NCBI GenBank assembly: GCA_964609385.1
Contig: CAZSSM010000029.1
Coordinates: forward strand, 12,784-76,783
DNA: 64,000 bases
Direction of reading: 5' to 3'
From: CAZSSM01 sp964609385
GTDB taxonomy: Bacteria > Planctomycetota > Planctomycetia > Isosphaerales > Isosphaeraceae
The translations under genes and the position numbers were made by a program. Of the stretch, positions 35,320 to 45,480 are shown in pieces (the stretch's first letter is position 1; every line of letters begins with the position of its first letter). The notes below the pieces were generated by a model. It did no database searches, had not been told where the DNA came from, and saw nothing but the letters and a program-made list of their open reading frames with translations.

Positions 35320-37071
35320 TCAACGGATCCGATGGTCGGTATAGGTGCTATGCAGGATCGGTCCGGAGGTAGATGGCATGTGGCAACTAGTGCATGAGTG
35401 CGAATAGTCCCGATCCTGGACGGGCAATCGTCTCCGATGGATTCGCTCGATTGCGGATGAAATGGTGGGGTGGAGTTCCCGATCGTGACAGGATAGGCAA
35501 GCATCATCGAAGGATCGGGAACCGATCCGCGCATCGTCGTGCGGGTCATGACATCGATTGCAATCAAGCGGTCGGCCGTTCGGTTCGCGACAGGCCGCGA
35601 ATTCCAGAGCGGAAGCCGGATGGCGGATCCGCAACGGGTCGTCGGCATCCAGCGGTTCTTCGGCGCGATGGCAAGAGGCACATGTCTGCCAGCGAGTCCG
35701 GCTCGAGGAGCGGGTCAGCCGGAGGATGCCGGCGCTCGGGAGTCCGGCGACCAGGGCCAACCGGTGATGGCCGGCCGGCCCATGACACGATTGACAACTC
35801 AAGCCGTTCGAGCCTGGTTGATCGTCAGGGTCCGGGGTGATTGTCGAGTCGGTTCGCGGCTGAGGGACATGGCAGCCGATGCACGTTCGACGTTCCGACT
35901 CGCCCAAAACGGTTCCCAGATAGCCCGTTGCTTTGGAGGGCGCTCGGGGCAGTCCAACGGTCAAGTCCCAAAGCGTTCCCTCATGGAATTGTGAGATCCG
36001 TGCGACCCGCGATCGCCCCGACTCATCGCGGACCAAGGCTGTCTGTCCCCGATGCCCGGAGCCCAGGACCGCCTCGACCGTCGCTCGATAGGTCTGCTGA
36101 CCGTGGCGGGTCTCGAGGACCACACCGTCGACGGTCCGGAGCCAATGGTGTGTGGTCTTCGGATCGATCGGGTCGGGGATCGGCTCGACCGGCCAGTCAA
36201 GGTCTTCGATCCGGTCGACCCCACCATAAGTCGAGGCGTGTCGTGATCTGACATGCCGTTCGGCGATGATGGGGTGACAGGTTTGGCACGAGCGTTCGTC
36301 CGCCCGAGGGGACGGTTCGGGATGCTCGTGAGGGATCCATCCGGCTTTCAGGGCGCGTTGCTCGGCCTCACGAGCCTCATCGAATCGGCCGAGTTGCAGG
36401 GCGACTCGACTCAGCAACCATTGCCAGGTCGGGTCGGAGTTCAGGCTGACCTGATTGTCCTGGAGGACTGCTCGGGCCTCGAGCGGCCGTGCGGTCCGGA
36501 GATGGACCTTGGCGACGAACTGGCGTGCCGCCTCGATATCGAGGAATCCGACATCGCGGGTTCCGTCGAGCCACGCGAGCAGGGCATCACGGACGGGCAT
36601 CGACGTCGGCGATAAGGTCGGTTTGCCTCGAGAAAATGCCTGTGATCTTTCCTCGGTGTCCATGGATTCGGCCTGGAGGACCCGGATCAGCCAACCGGAG
36701 ATTTCGGGCCGATCGATCCGAGTGACGAGGTCTTCCAGGAGGCCATGGCGAGAGGGTGCCGGGTCGTCGAGGAGAAGTGTTTGCGAAGCCGCGATGAGGC
36801 GTCGATGGGCGATCGATCCATCTTCGACCTGGACGACGGCTTGTCGGATGACGGCGCGGGCCAACATCCAGTCACCTTGACGTCTCGCCTGCTCGGCCCA
36901 AGCGCGGAGGTCGAAGATCGAAGGGGTCGTCGAGAATCTCGTTCGGAGGTCGGCATCTACAGGGCGATCCTGCGATGGGACGACGAGCGTGAACAGGAAG
37001 AGGACCAGCATCGAGGCCCGGGCGATCGCACGCCGATGAGTCTCAGAGGTCCCGGATGAACGAGGCGGCAT
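35320..37071 (-). CDS. Seven-haem cytochrome c-type protein with helical N-terminal domain
   Basis: 583 aa. Basic then hydrophobic residues 12-33 suggest export. Residues ~50-245 are Ala/Arg/Leu-rich helices resembling TPR repeats (WLLSRVALQLGRFDEAREAEQRAL). From residue 262 onward there are seven CxxCH haem c sites: CQTCH, CIGCH, CQSCH, CASCH, CNRCH, CLSCH and CTSCH, within a cytochrome c554/NrfA-related arrangement common in planctomycetes. It would act in the periplasm in electron transfer; haem attachment needs the Ccm/Ccs machinery, not seen here. The start overlaps the end of the 725-aa unknown gene by 29 nt, so the two are co-transcribed with MoxR upstream. Confidence 0.9.
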   Translation of the reverse strand: MPPRSSGTSETHRRAIARASMLVLFLFTLVVPSQDRPVDADLRTRFSTTPSIFDLRAWAEQARRQGDWMLARAVIRQAVVQVEDGSIAHRRLIAASQTLLLDDPAPSRHGLLEDLVTRIDRPEISGWLIRVLQAESMDTEERSQAFSRGKPTLSPTSMPVRDALLAWLDGTRDVGFLDIEAARQFVAKVHLRTARPLEARAVLQDNQVSLNSDPTWQWLLSRVALQLGRFDEAREAEQRALKAGWIPHEHPEPSPRADERSCQTCHPIIAERHVRSRHASTYGGVDRIEDLDWPVEPIPDPIDPKTTHHWLRTVDGVVLETRHGQQTYRATVEAVLGSGHRGQTALVRDESGRSRVARISQFHEGTLWDLTVGLPRAPSKATGYLGTVLGESERRTCIGCHVPQPRTDSTITPDPDDQPGSNGLSCQSCHGPAGHHRLALVAGLPSAGILRLTRSSSRTRWQTCASCHRAEEPLDADDPLRIRHPASALEFAACREPNGRPLDCNRCHDPHDDARIGSRSFDDACLSCHDRELHPTISSAIERIHRRRLPVQDRDYSHSCTSCHMPSTSGPILHSTYTDHRIR

Positions 37072-39220
37072 AGGAGCGGACGTGCTTGCCGTTGAGGATG
37101 TGGAACAGGCGGAGTCGTTCGATGGTCTGATTGCTGAACCGGCTCAGAGGAAGGTGGATGATCCGCTTGCCGAGGCGCCGGGCGATCTGCCGCCAGGAGA
37201 GTCGGGGCGGTCCAGGGCTGACCACCGCGACATGCTTCTCTCGGGTGTGGAGGCAGGCGCCCGCCAGCAACCGCTCCTCCAGACTCCGTCCGAGCCGGGT
37301 CCGCGGATCGAGCCAGATGTCGGGGATAGGTCGCGGCGGAAACAGGAAGAACGCGCCGCCATACTCGGCCTGCGCGATGCCCGGCCCGATCAGGTTCTGT
37401 AACGGGTCGGTCGAGAAGAAGGCGAGGGTCGATTCGTTGGGATGCTCGGCATACCAGGTCGTCCGATGGTTATACCGTTCCGGGTCGGCCGGCACGTCGA
37501 AGAGAAAGCAGACGACGTCCAAGGAGCCTCGGCTGGGCGGGATCCGTTTGACATAGATGTCGCCGGAATGCCAGTTACGGAGGGTTTCTCGGATGTCGAG
37601 GCCATCCATGACGCTGGTGGTGAATTTTTCGGAGCGGGCCAGGTCTGCGCCGAGGAGCGCTTTGGCCTGGTCACGGACGTGGCGCTGGAAGCTCTCGATC
37701 CGATTGTCCTCGGGTGGCCAGGAGCAGATGCCGAAGGGGTTCCAGCGCTGTCGCCAACGGTCCTGACGTCGACGAGGGGGGCGCGGCTTCAGCTCGAGCG
37801 TTCGCCAACTGATCGCCTGGCCGGGCAATCGACTGACAATGGTGGTCAGTCCCCAACCGGGGATCTCGGCCTGGCCGTCGCCCATCCGGATTAAGCGAGA
37901 CGTATCCAGGTCTTCCGCTTCAGCCTCGTCGAGCGGATCGAACTCGAGTGGGTCCGAATCCAACGCGTCATCCGGGTCTTCCGGTTCCTCCGGACTCAAC
38001 GCGTCGTCCAGTTCGTTGAGGGCTTCGCTCTCATCGGGGTCGTCGGCCCATTCCGGGGCATCCGCGAACCGATCGAGCCGCATGTAAGGGTACTGGCGGA
38101 CCGTCTCGGCCAAGGCCAAGGCGAACTCGTCGCCGCCGATCTGCTGGGCGGCGACCACGAGGGTGTAGAGGTCCGGCGTCAGCCGACGCTCGATCAGACA
38201 GAGGTTGCGGACGTAGCGGATGTAGACGGTCAGCAGTTGTGGGGTGAGTTGCGGGGCGAGCCTCGGGAACCGACGACGGATCCGTTGGCGAGTGGCGAGG
38301 AGAAGCTCCTTGACTCCGTCGACCGAGAGGTTCCGATCCTCGGTCAGCTCATGCCGCCCGCGCTCGTAAAGCCCCGTAATGAAGGGCAATTCGCCAAGGA
38401 TAAAGATCAAGGTCCGGGGGTCGACCGTGGCGGTCTGGACCTCGGATGGATCGAAGTTGGGTTCGGGCACCTTGATCCGTCGGTGGTACGCATCGCGGAT
38501 CCAGGGCCAGTCAAGCATCGAGCAGAGACAGAGAATCGATTCGTGATCGGACTCGAGCGCCCGGAGCCGCTGAGCCATGTACAAGATGCGCTGGGCGATT
38601 TGGATCGAGTTGGGAATCGGCAGGAACGGCAGCATCGCCGAGGCGAAGGCCTCGGGCCTCGCCTTCTTCAAGGCATAGGGATCGGGATAGATGGCATGGG
38701 TTGCATCGAACCGGGGTGTCTCCAGATCGATGAAGATGCGGGCGATCCGCTCTTCCAAGGCGGTCCGCAACCCCATGATGACCCCCTGGCAAGGGTCGAT
38801 CGGAACATAGCTGAATCCGCGCAGCTCGTCCGAGTCCTCCAGCGGATCGATCCCAACGTCCAGGTCGAGTCCGTCACTGAGAGTTGGATCCTCTTCCTGG
38901 GACGGAGCGGTTGGATCCTGAGAGGGAACCGCAGTGAGCTGGTTGAGGTAGGCGACCGCCTCGTCGTCGTCGGGGTCGGGCATGGCCGCATCGCGCTGGA
39001 CGACCGCCGAGATGGTGGGCAGATCCAGGATGGCCGCTTCGACGGCTTCCTGGAACGACTCGGGCAGCGGGACAGCCAGGCAGTCGTAGGGGTGCTCGAG
39101 CAAGCGTTCGCGGACCAGGATCGAGAAGTCGCCGGAGCCGTGGATGATCGGCAGCAGGTCGATCTTGGGACCGAGCCGGAAGACGCCAACGCGTGTGGCT
39201 CGGGACGCATCGGAGGTCAT
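37043..39220 (-). CDS. Large protein of unknown function, MoxR partner
   Basis: 725 aa; I do not recognise the family with confidence. The N-terminus (RLGPKIDLLPIIHGSGDFSILVRERLLEHPYDCLAVPLPESFQEAV) faintly recalls TraB/ChaN-type or DUF5682 proteins, where an IHG-like motif is followed by a PxxVxVELP-like strand. An acidic low-complexity loop lies at ~100-125 and another at ~395-450. The C-terminal ~250 residues (ETLRNWHSGDIYVKRIPPSRGSLDVVCFLFD, then GGAFFLFPPRPIPDIWLDPRTRLGRSLEERLLAGACLHTREKHVAVVSP) look like a distinct globular domain. No signal peptide or membrane span. The ATG overlaps the MoxR stop by 4 nt and the end overlaps the cytochrome start, so it belongs to that module. Confidence 0.8.
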   Translation of the reverse strand: MTSDASRATRVGVFRLGPKIDLLPIIHGSGDFSILVRERLLEHPYDCLAVPLPESFQEAVEAAILDLPTISAVVQRDAAMPDPDDDEAVAYLNQLTAVPSQDPTAPSQEEDPTLSDGLDLDVGIDPLEDSDELRGFSYVPIDPCQGVIMGLRTALEERIARIFIDLETPRFDATHAIYPDPYALKKARPEAFASAMLPFLPIPNSIQIAQRILYMAQRLRALESDHESILCLCSMLDWPWIRDAYHRRIKVPEPNFDPSEVQTATVDPRTLIFILGELPFITGLYERGRHELTEDRNLSVDGVKELLLATRQRIRRRFPRLAPQLTPQLLTVYIRYVRNLCLIERRLTPDLYTLVVAAQQIGGDEFALALAETVRQYPYMRLDRFADAPEWADDPDESEALNELDDALSPEEPEDPDDALDSDPLEFDPLDEAEAEDLDTSRLIRMGDGQAEIPGWGLTTIVSRLPGQAISWRTLELKPRPPRRRQDRWRQRWNPFGICSWPPEDNRIESFQRHVRDQAKALLGADLARSEKFTTSVMDGLDIRETLRNWHSGDIYVKRIPPSRGSLDVVCFLFDVPADPERYNHRTTWYAEHPNESTLAFFSTDPLQNLIGPGIAQAEYGGAFFLFPPRPIPDIWLDPRTRLGRSLEERLLAGACLHTREKHVAVVSPGPPRLSWRQIARRLGKRIIHLPLSRFSNQTIERLRLFHILNGKHVRSYAASFIRDL

Positions 39221-40218
39221 CGCGGAAAGCCCTCGTCGTCCTCGTCGATGTCGTCCTCGTCGTCGAGATCGTCGGTCCCCTCGAGGTCGGGGTGGAGCGG
39301 ATCTTCGGGATCGAAGAAGAGGTCACCGATACCCATAGGGGGATGTTGTCCACCAAGGGCCTTACGACGACGACGCGCGAGATCCTCGAGATCGCCAGCC
39401 TCCTCACCCAGCACGGCGCGGATGGCTTCGTTCCAGGCCTGGTCACGGCTCAAGGGGTGGTTTGGGTCCTGGGCGATCCGCTTCAAAGCGTAACGGAGGA
39501 TGTTTAAGCCGTCGCGTGGGGAGAAGTCGAGTTTCAGCTCGTGTGCCTGCTGGAGGAAGTCGACGGTCAGGGCGAGCAGATCGGGCTCAGCGAAAGGGAG
39601 ATGATATTCGAGGATTTTCATTTCGTCGTCGCGACTGGGGAAGCCCAGGGTCAGCGTCGGCTGGAGTCGACTGAGGATGTAGTCGGGCACTTCGTAGGTC
39701 GATTCATCCTCGTTCATGGTGACGCAGACGCGGAATTGGGGGTCGGCGGCGATGGTGATGCCGGCCACAACGCTCTCGACGTATCGGCGATGGTCCAAGA
39801 GCGGGGCGAGGCTGGCCCAAGACCGCTCGTTCATCCGGTTGCCCTCATCGAGCACGCAGATGCCGCCGGTGAGCATCGCCGAGACCAATGGCGAGGCGTG
39901 ATAGCTGATCTGACCCGACTCGGCCAACACGGGGGTGACCAAGAGGTCTTCTGGGCGTGTATCGGCCGTGCACTGATTGACGTAGAGGTCCTGTTGCCGG
40001 ACCCGAGCGGCGGCCATGGCCAAGGTGGTCTTGCCGATGCCTGGCGGCCCCACCAAGCGCGGAGAGAGCGGCTGGTCGGCCGGGTCGATCACCAGCCAGC
40101 AGGCCAGCAGTTGTTGCAGAATCTCGGCCTGACCGATCCACTGTTGTTGGGTCCGGTCCGGCTCGCTGAGGTGGAGGTGCACCCCACCGATCTCGACGAA
40201 GCCCGTGCCTCGCGACAT
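39217..40218 (-). CDS. MoxR-type AAA+ ATPase
   Basis: 333 aa. ATPase motifs: Walker A GPPGIGKTTLA (~56-66), Walker B ICVLDEGNRMNE (~118-129), and sensor/arginine-finger region VCVTMNEDESTYEVPDYILSRL. MoxR proteins act as chaperones that assemble or activate partner proteins, usually encoded next door and often with a von Willebrand A protein; no VWA protein is present here. The C-terminal ~35 residues are strongly acidic (DDLDDEDDIDEDDEGF). It is the first gene of the three-gene module, with a 4-nt overlap to the 725-aa unknown, which is therefore the likely partner (inference). Confidence 0.92.
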   Translation of the reverse strand: MSRGTGFVEIGGVHLHLSEPDRTQQQWIGQAEILQQLLACWLVIDPADQPLSPRLVGPPGIGKTTLAMAAARVRQQDLYVNQCTADTRPEDLLVTPVLAESGQISYHASPLVSAMLTGGICVLDEGNRMNERSWASLAPLLDHRRYVESVVAGITIAADPQFRVCVTMNEDESTYEVPDYILSRLQPTLTLGFPSRDDEMKILEYHLPFAEPDLLALTVDFLQQAHELKLDFSPRDGLNILRYALKRIAQDPNHPLSRDQAWNEAIRAVLGEEAGDLEDLARRRRKALGGQHPPMGIGDLFFDPEDPLHPDLEGTDDLDDEDDIDEDDEGFPR

Positions 40219-40440
40219 GCGTTGGGGACTCCGGGGGCTAGAGGCTTGGAGAGGCGGGCAACGGCCATGTCCGCTTCCCGACAGGTCTCTATTCTATCCC
40301 CGAGACCCGATTCTTGGCGAGCGTCGCGTCGATCCGAGACGGGGTCGGCCCAGATCGGCTTCACACGAGAAGATCAAGAAGAGGCCGTGGGGTCCCCAAG
40401 ATGGACCAGGTGATCCCTCGATGAGATGATCCGATCGCCT

Positions 40441-43326
40441 TCAGCGGCGATCGGCGCCGTTGAGGACGAGGGTTTCGGATTCGTTGTAATCCGGCACGTA
40501 GATCGGATCGGTCGAACCGTCCTCTGGCCCATCGAGATGGGGCTTCAGACGAGGGATCTCGCGAACGGTCGTGCTACGATGAGGGGTGTCCTGCCCGTCT
40601 TCGACACGTCGAAGTCCAGCGAGTTGGCGTCCCAATCGTTCGTATCGCTGGAACATCAGCCAGTGACCGCAGGGAACGAGGATCGGCCGGACCACGAGGG
40701 CGTCCAGCGAAATGCCGATGACCATGGCCAGGCCCAGTTCGCGGAGCGATTCGAGAGGGCTGACCAGAAACGTGGCGAAGCTGGAAACGGTGATCGCGGC
40801 GGCCGAGGTGATCAGCGCGCCGGTCTGGCCGATGGCCCGACGGATTCCCTCGCGCAGACCTTTTTGTTGCGACTCCTCGTTGAGTCGAGTCACGAGGAAA
40901 ATGTTGTAGTCGACACCCAGACCGATCAGGAGGACGAAGACGAAGAACTTGACCTTCCAGTCCAGGCCCGGCGTCCCGTCGAGGTGGCTGACCACCCAAT
41001 CGGTCGCGCTGAGCGTGAAGGCGTAGGTCAGAAGCATCGTCACGACCAAGTTCAAGCAGGTTCCGAAGTCCCGGAGCAGCACAAGCATCGCCAGAAAGAC
41101 CGCCGCCGGCAGTAGGATATAGGCCAGGCTGAGGTCGGACTCGGTGATCCGTCGGACGTCGGCCATGACGATGCTTGGTCCGGTTAAGGAGATCGTGAGA
41201 CCCTTATCGAAGTCGTCGGCGTAGTTCTCGGACCGCTCGATCAGCTCATCGGCCATGTCGAGCGCGGCGGCGGAATACGCCTCGCCGGTGGTTCCGACCT
41301 CGATCCGGCTGATCGTCCCGTCGGGCGAGAAGTAGGTGGCGAACCCTCGAGAGAGTTCCGGATAGTCCCGAAGGTTCTCGGAGGTCAGCAGGAGGTGGTC
41401 TAATGCGCGGCGTCCCGCCGGATCGGAGAGCATCACCTCCAGTTGATCAACCGCCTGGCCGGCCCCTTCGGCGATCATCCGGGTGCCCCGCGCCGCCTCG
41501 GTGATCTTCTTGAGGAACCCGGAGAGCCGACTCTGGACACCCGGAATCTTGGAACGGCCCTCGGCCGACATCCTCGACGAATCGGACCCGTCGTCAGGCT
41601 GTGTCCCATCGATCGCTTCGGCTGACCGATTCGAGTCGGGGGGCGGACCGTTCGGTAGGAGCGGGGCCAGCAGGCTCAAGCCGGTATAGCTCTGCAGGGT
41701 CATCTGTGCCGTCAAGGCCGACTGGATCTTGGCCGCCTCGCCATAGAAGTTGGTCGAGAGCACCTCGGCGCCGGATCGGATCTGATTGAGCCCGTCGCGG
41801 ATCGTCTCGATCCTCGAGTTCAGCCGCGCCTCGGACAACGTCTCGGGCGTCCCCAGAGGCTGGGTGGCCGACCGGACCTCACCGAAGTCGCGATGCTCGG
41901 CCAGCCGTCGGGACAGGTCGTCGATCAGGTAGAGCCCATCGCTTTGCCGAAGGTCCTCGGTCGACTCGACGACCACTGTCAACGGCGAGACCTCGCCGGG
42001 GCCGTACTTCTGCGAGATCACCCGGAGACCCCGGATCGCTTCCTGCTCCTCAGGCAACTCCGAGAGCATGTTGTAGCTGGTCGAGATCGAGCCGACCTGT
42101 GAGGCCGGGATCAGGATCAATCCCAGCGCCCAGGCCCAACAGAGTCGGGGCCGTCGCATCACCAACGAGCCGATCCGGTCCCAAAACCCGCTGCTCGGTC
42201 CACGCATCCCCCGGAACGCTTGGGGTCGATAATGGCTCAACAGGCGGATCAAGGCCGGCGAGAGGGTCAAAGAGGCGATCAGTCCGATGGCCATCCCGAA
42301 CGCGATGCTCGGCCCGGTCTGTGAGAATAGCTTGAATTCCATCAAGTGCAGGAGCGAGAGGGCCAGAATCAAGGTGGCCGCGCTGGAGAGCATCGCCATG
42401 GCCACTCGTCGGAGGGTTGCCCATAGCGAGGGCCCTGCCCGTTCCGGTTGATCCGGGTCCCACGACTCGGCATACCGCCAAGTCAGCAGGAGCGTCAGAT
42501 CAGTCCCGCTACCGAAGAGCACGGCGATCAGGAACAGCTCAACGAGTGGGTTGACCTCCCAGTGCCAGGTTGCCGATGCGATGGCCAAGCACGACCGCGC
42601 GATAATTAAGCTGCAACCGATCGAGACCAAGGGCACCAAGGCTAGCCAGAACGAGCGATAGACCGTCAAGAGCACGATCAAGAGCAGGACCACCACCAGG
42701 ATCGAGGCTCGGTCCAGGGTCGTCTGCACGCCATCCATGTAGGCGCTTCCCAGCGCCGCGTCTCCCGACCAGATCACCTCGAGCCCTTCGGGTCGAGGAA
42801 CCTCCGCGCGACCGGCACGGTGCTGCATCCAATCGACGAGCATGGAGGTCCGAGGTGCCACCCAGTTCGAGCGCAGGCCGATGACGATCAACTGGGTCGT
42901 CCCATCGGGACTGAGCAGGCGTTGCGCCACCTCCGGCTCGGAATGCGGTCCGAGGATTCGGACCATGTCGGCGGGGCGATCGGCGGCCCGGAACGCCTCG
43001 ACCAAGGCGTGGGCGTAGGCCTGATCCTCAGGGGTCAGCTCATGATCGCGTTGCAGGCAGATCACGGCGGCCGAGTCGTGGCTGTTGAACGGCCAGGTCT
43101 CGCCGATCAGGTCGGCCGCCCGCATGCTCTCGGCGTCATCGGGCAGCATCCGCCCGAACGAATCGGCGGCCAGTTGGGTCAAGTTGGGCGCGGATAGTCC
43201 GAGCGTCAGGGCGGTCGCGAACCAGACCACGACGATGAACCAGTTGCGACGGAGCATGCGAGGCCTCTTCCACGTGGCCGCGATCGGCCGGGCGTTGCGG
43301 GACGTTGAATCGGAGCGGAAACTCAT
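40441..43326 (-). CDS. MMPL/RND-superfamily transporter
   Basis: 961 aa with about 12 membrane spans in the RND plan: one N-terminal helix (NWFIVVVWFATALTLGLSAP), a large extracytoplasmic loop, five helices ending near GMAIGLIASLTLSPALIRLL, one further helix (ALGLILIPASQVGSI), a second large loop and a final block with LLIGLGVDYNIFLVTRLNEES, the conserved GxDYNxFL motif of MMPL proteins. Members export lipids, polyketides, hopanoids or peptides using proton motive force. No membrane-fusion or outer-membrane partner is nearby. The cargo is unknown; lipids are a reasonable guess for this class. Confidence 0.94.
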   Translation of the reverse strand: MSFRSDSTSRNARPIAATWKRPRMLRRNWFIVVVWFATALTLGLSAPNLTQLAADSFGRMLPDDAESMRAADLIGETWPFNSHDSAAVICLQRDHELTPEDQAYAHALVEAFRAADRPADMVRILGPHSEPEVAQRLLSPDGTTQLIVIGLRSNWVAPRTSMLVDWMQHRAGRAEVPRPEGLEVIWSGDAALGSAYMDGVQTTLDRASILVVVLLLIVLLTVYRSFWLALVPLVSIGCSLIIARSCLAIASATWHWEVNPLVELFLIAVLFGSGTDLTLLLTWRYAESWDPDQPERAGPSLWATLRRVAMAMLSSAATLILALSLLHLMEFKLFSQTGPSIAFGMAIGLIASLTLSPALIRLLSHYRPQAFRGMRGPSSGFWDRIGSLVMRRPRLCWAWALGLILIPASQVGSISTSYNMLSELPEEQEAIRGLRVISQKYGPGEVSPLTVVVESTEDLRQSDGLYLIDDLSRRLAEHRDFGEVRSATQPLGTPETLSEARLNSRIETIRDGLNQIRSGAEVLSTNFYGEAAKIQSALTAQMTLQSYTGLSLLAPLLPNGPPPDSNRSAEAIDGTQPDDGSDSSRMSAEGRSKIPGVQSRLSGFLKKITEAARGTRMIAEGAGQAVDQLEVMLSDPAGRRALDHLLLTSENLRDYPELSRGFATYFSPDGTISRIEVGTTGEAYSAAALDMADELIERSENYADDFDKGLTISLTGPSIVMADVRRITESDLSLAYILLPAAVFLAMLVLLRDFGTCLNLVVTMLLTYAFTLSATDWVVSHLDGTPGLDWKVKFFVFVLLIGLGVDYNIFLVTRLNEESQQKGLREGIRRAIGQTGALITSAAAITVSSFATFLVSPLESLRELGLAMVIGISLDALVVRPILVPCGHWLMFQRYERLGRQLAGLRRVEDGQDTPHRSTTVREIPRLKPHLDGPEDGSTDPIYVPDYNESETLVLNGADRR

Positions 43327-43517
43327 CGTGCCCAGGGGTCACCGACGAAATCAGATTACGAAACGATACGACGAGGTAAGCCAGTAAGCCTGAACCAATT
43401 CGGACAGTTCACGACGATCAGGCGCTTTATTACAAGTACGCGATTCAGGGTGACGCCTGTTGGTCGCGCAAAGACTGACCCCTCGTCGTCCGTTCCGACC
43501 ACGAGACTTCAACCTTT

Positions 43518-45335
43518 CTATCGGATTTCGGCCGATTCGCTCCGCTCGGGAGCCGTCGACCGATTCGTTTGTGTCAGCTTTACGACGCGTTGGTGTGGTT
43601 GGGGACATTGGGCCTCCCGGTTTTCGAGGTGGTTCCGGTCCTCGGCCCTGGCAATGACAAGCACCTTCGTCACTGCGAGACCGACGAGAAGGATCGATCC
43701 GAGCGTCCCTAGGATCCAGGTCCCCGGCCCAAGCCAAGCCGGGTGGATTTGGCCGAGTCGCTCGATGGCTGTCCAGCCACTGCCGCCAGCGGCGTAGATC
43801 GACGGCATCAGACCAAAGACCACCAGCGATTCCCCAACAACCATCACAACGATCCAACTCAGGACCAGGAGCCGACCGATTCGCCGCCCCGACCAACTCA
43901 GCCCGCCCAGGACGACCGCCGCACAAAGCCAGGGGTAGCAAGCCGCCGCATACCAGGCGTTCGTTGTCGGGCGACCCCAGGCCAACTGTGAATGCGCGAT
44001 GTGGTAGCTCAGGGCCATCGTGTAGCTCACGCAAAGGCCAAGCCCGGCCAAGATGAGTCGTGTGCGACCCGAAGAGCCGTCGATCGAGTGTGTGAGCGAT
44101 CCGGGAGATTCTTCCAACGGGGGCGATTTGAAGCGACCAGTTCGGATGCGAGTAAGCAGCCATCGAAGTATTGGCCCAGCAATCAGACCGACCAAACAAA
44201 TCTTCATCACCAAGGCATGCCGCGAGATCCACTTCCAAGACGGTCGGAGGAAGCTCCAGGCCCCGACCTCCAACGGCTCGCGGAACCAGAAGCTCTCCAG
44301 GCGCTCGGCCCATGGCACTCGCTTGGCCGCGTCGAGCAGATCGGCGGTCGTCAGCCCGTCGCGACGGTTCTTGACCGCCTCCTGCATCGGGGTCAGGCCC
44401 CCGTAGAGTTGGACGTTGGTGACCAGGTTGGGGCCGACCACGACCGAGGCGGCCAGGGCCATGACGACCCCTCCGGCCAGGATCCGTCGACGTGTCAAAA
44501 CGTCTCGATGTCGCCAGGCGAGACCGATTCCCCAAGCCGCCGCGAAGGGGACCAGGCCAAGGTGGACCGATTTGGCCAAGGTCGCCAGTCCGATGGCGAG
44601 GCCGGCCACGCCGCAGTCGAAGACGAACCGAGACGGGCGGATCTCCATTAAGCGGGTCACCGCCACGGTCGCGAAGAGGACGCCCAAGGCGTCGTTGGCC
44701 ACCCGCGCACCATTCATCAAGAACAGAGGCTGGACCGCAATGGCCAATCCTACGAGAGAGGCCGCGACCCGGTTGGGCGCCAAGCGATCGACCGTCCCCA
44801 AGGCGATCCAGACGGCTCCGACGAGGCAAAGCACGTTCAGCAGTCTCAGACACGAGACGCTCGATAACAGGTCGTCCCGACCCCCGAACCACTGGTAAAT
44901 CGGCGCGGCCAGGTGGTAGTAGAGCGGGCCGTGCTGGGCTTGATAGAGATGGATCCCAGACCAGTCGCGGCTCGGGTCATCCGGGTCAGGTTGACCCAAA
45001 CCGGACCCGAGCCAAAAGGTCTCGTAGCTCATCGCGCCCAGGTGTGCGATCTGGTCGAGGGCGTAGTCTGGCTGGGGATAGGCGACGACCCGTCGAAGGA
45101 ACTCCGGATCGACCTCCGATCCCTCGAGCTTGGGCATCGCGCCGGTCTGTGCGACGTGATCCACGACGGCCACGTGCTGGTATTCGTCCCACCCTTCAAA
45201 GATCGGCAGCGTGCTCAGTAGCACCACTCCCCGAGCGAGGACCAGGCCCAGCAGCAGGATCCTGACGCTTTGCCAGGTCGGTTCGTGGCCTCGACTCGGG
45301 GCCGAGGCGCTCCCATCCGCCCGTCGTCGAACCAT
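43518..45335 (-). CDS. Multi-spanning membrane glycosyltransferase (GT39/ArnT-like)
   Basis: 605 aa from an ATG with an excellent GGGAGG 6 nt upstream; the same frame reads back to 45632 but that part is Arg/Ser-rich. About eleven hydrophobic spans. The first periplasmic loop has the acidic motif IFEGWDEYQHVAVVDHVAQTG, and a later loop has HGPLYYHLAAPIY, both in the positions of the catalytic and acceptor loops of GT-C-fold transferases. A hydrophilic C-terminal tail of ~40 residues follows the last helix. It is the second GT39-type gene in the window (other at 13941) but differs in sequence. Donor is probably a polyprenyl-phosphate sugar; acceptor unknown. Confidence 0.82.
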   Translation of the reverse strand: MVRRRADGSASAPSRGHEPTWQSVRILLLGLVLARGVVLLSTLPIFEGWDEYQHVAVVDHVAQTGAMPKLEGSEVDPEFLRRVVAYPQPDYALDQIAHLGAMSYETFWLGSGLGQPDPDDPSRDWSGIHLYQAQHGPLYYHLAAPIYQWFGGRDDLLSSVSCLRLLNVLCLVGAVWIALGTVDRLAPNRVAASLVGLAIAVQPLFLMNGARVANDALGVLFATVAVTRLMEIRPSRFVFDCGVAGLAIGLATLAKSVHLGLVPFAAAWGIGLAWRHRDVLTRRRILAGGVVMALAASVVVGPNLVTNVQLYGGLTPMQEAVKNRRDGLTTADLLDAAKRVPWAERLESFWFREPLEVGAWSFLRPSWKWISRHALVMKICLVGLIAGPILRWLLTRIRTGRFKSPPLEESPGSLTHSIDGSSGRTRLILAGLGLCVSYTMALSYHIAHSQLAWGRPTTNAWYAAACYPWLCAAVVLGGLSWSGRRIGRLLVLSWIVVMVVGESLVVFGLMPSIYAAGGSGWTAIERLGQIHPAWLGPGTWILGTLGSILLVGLAVTKVLVIARAEDRNHLENREAQCPQPHQRVVKLTQTNRSTAPERSESAEIR

Positions 45336-45480
45336 CGACCGCCTCCCTGCGGTGCGTTCGGGATGTTCGAGGCGCTCGGGTCCGATCGAACCATTGGCTG
45401 ACCCGCCCGAGAACAACGACGCGGTACTATGCCCGTCGATCCCCAAGCGGTCCAGGCCATTCGCAAATCGAGAGACGCGA

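Noticed and set aside
43351..44892. Minus-strand 513-codon ORF overlapping the second GT39 gene
   Set aside because: Arg/Gly/Pro-rich in another frame of a clear membrane protein gene.
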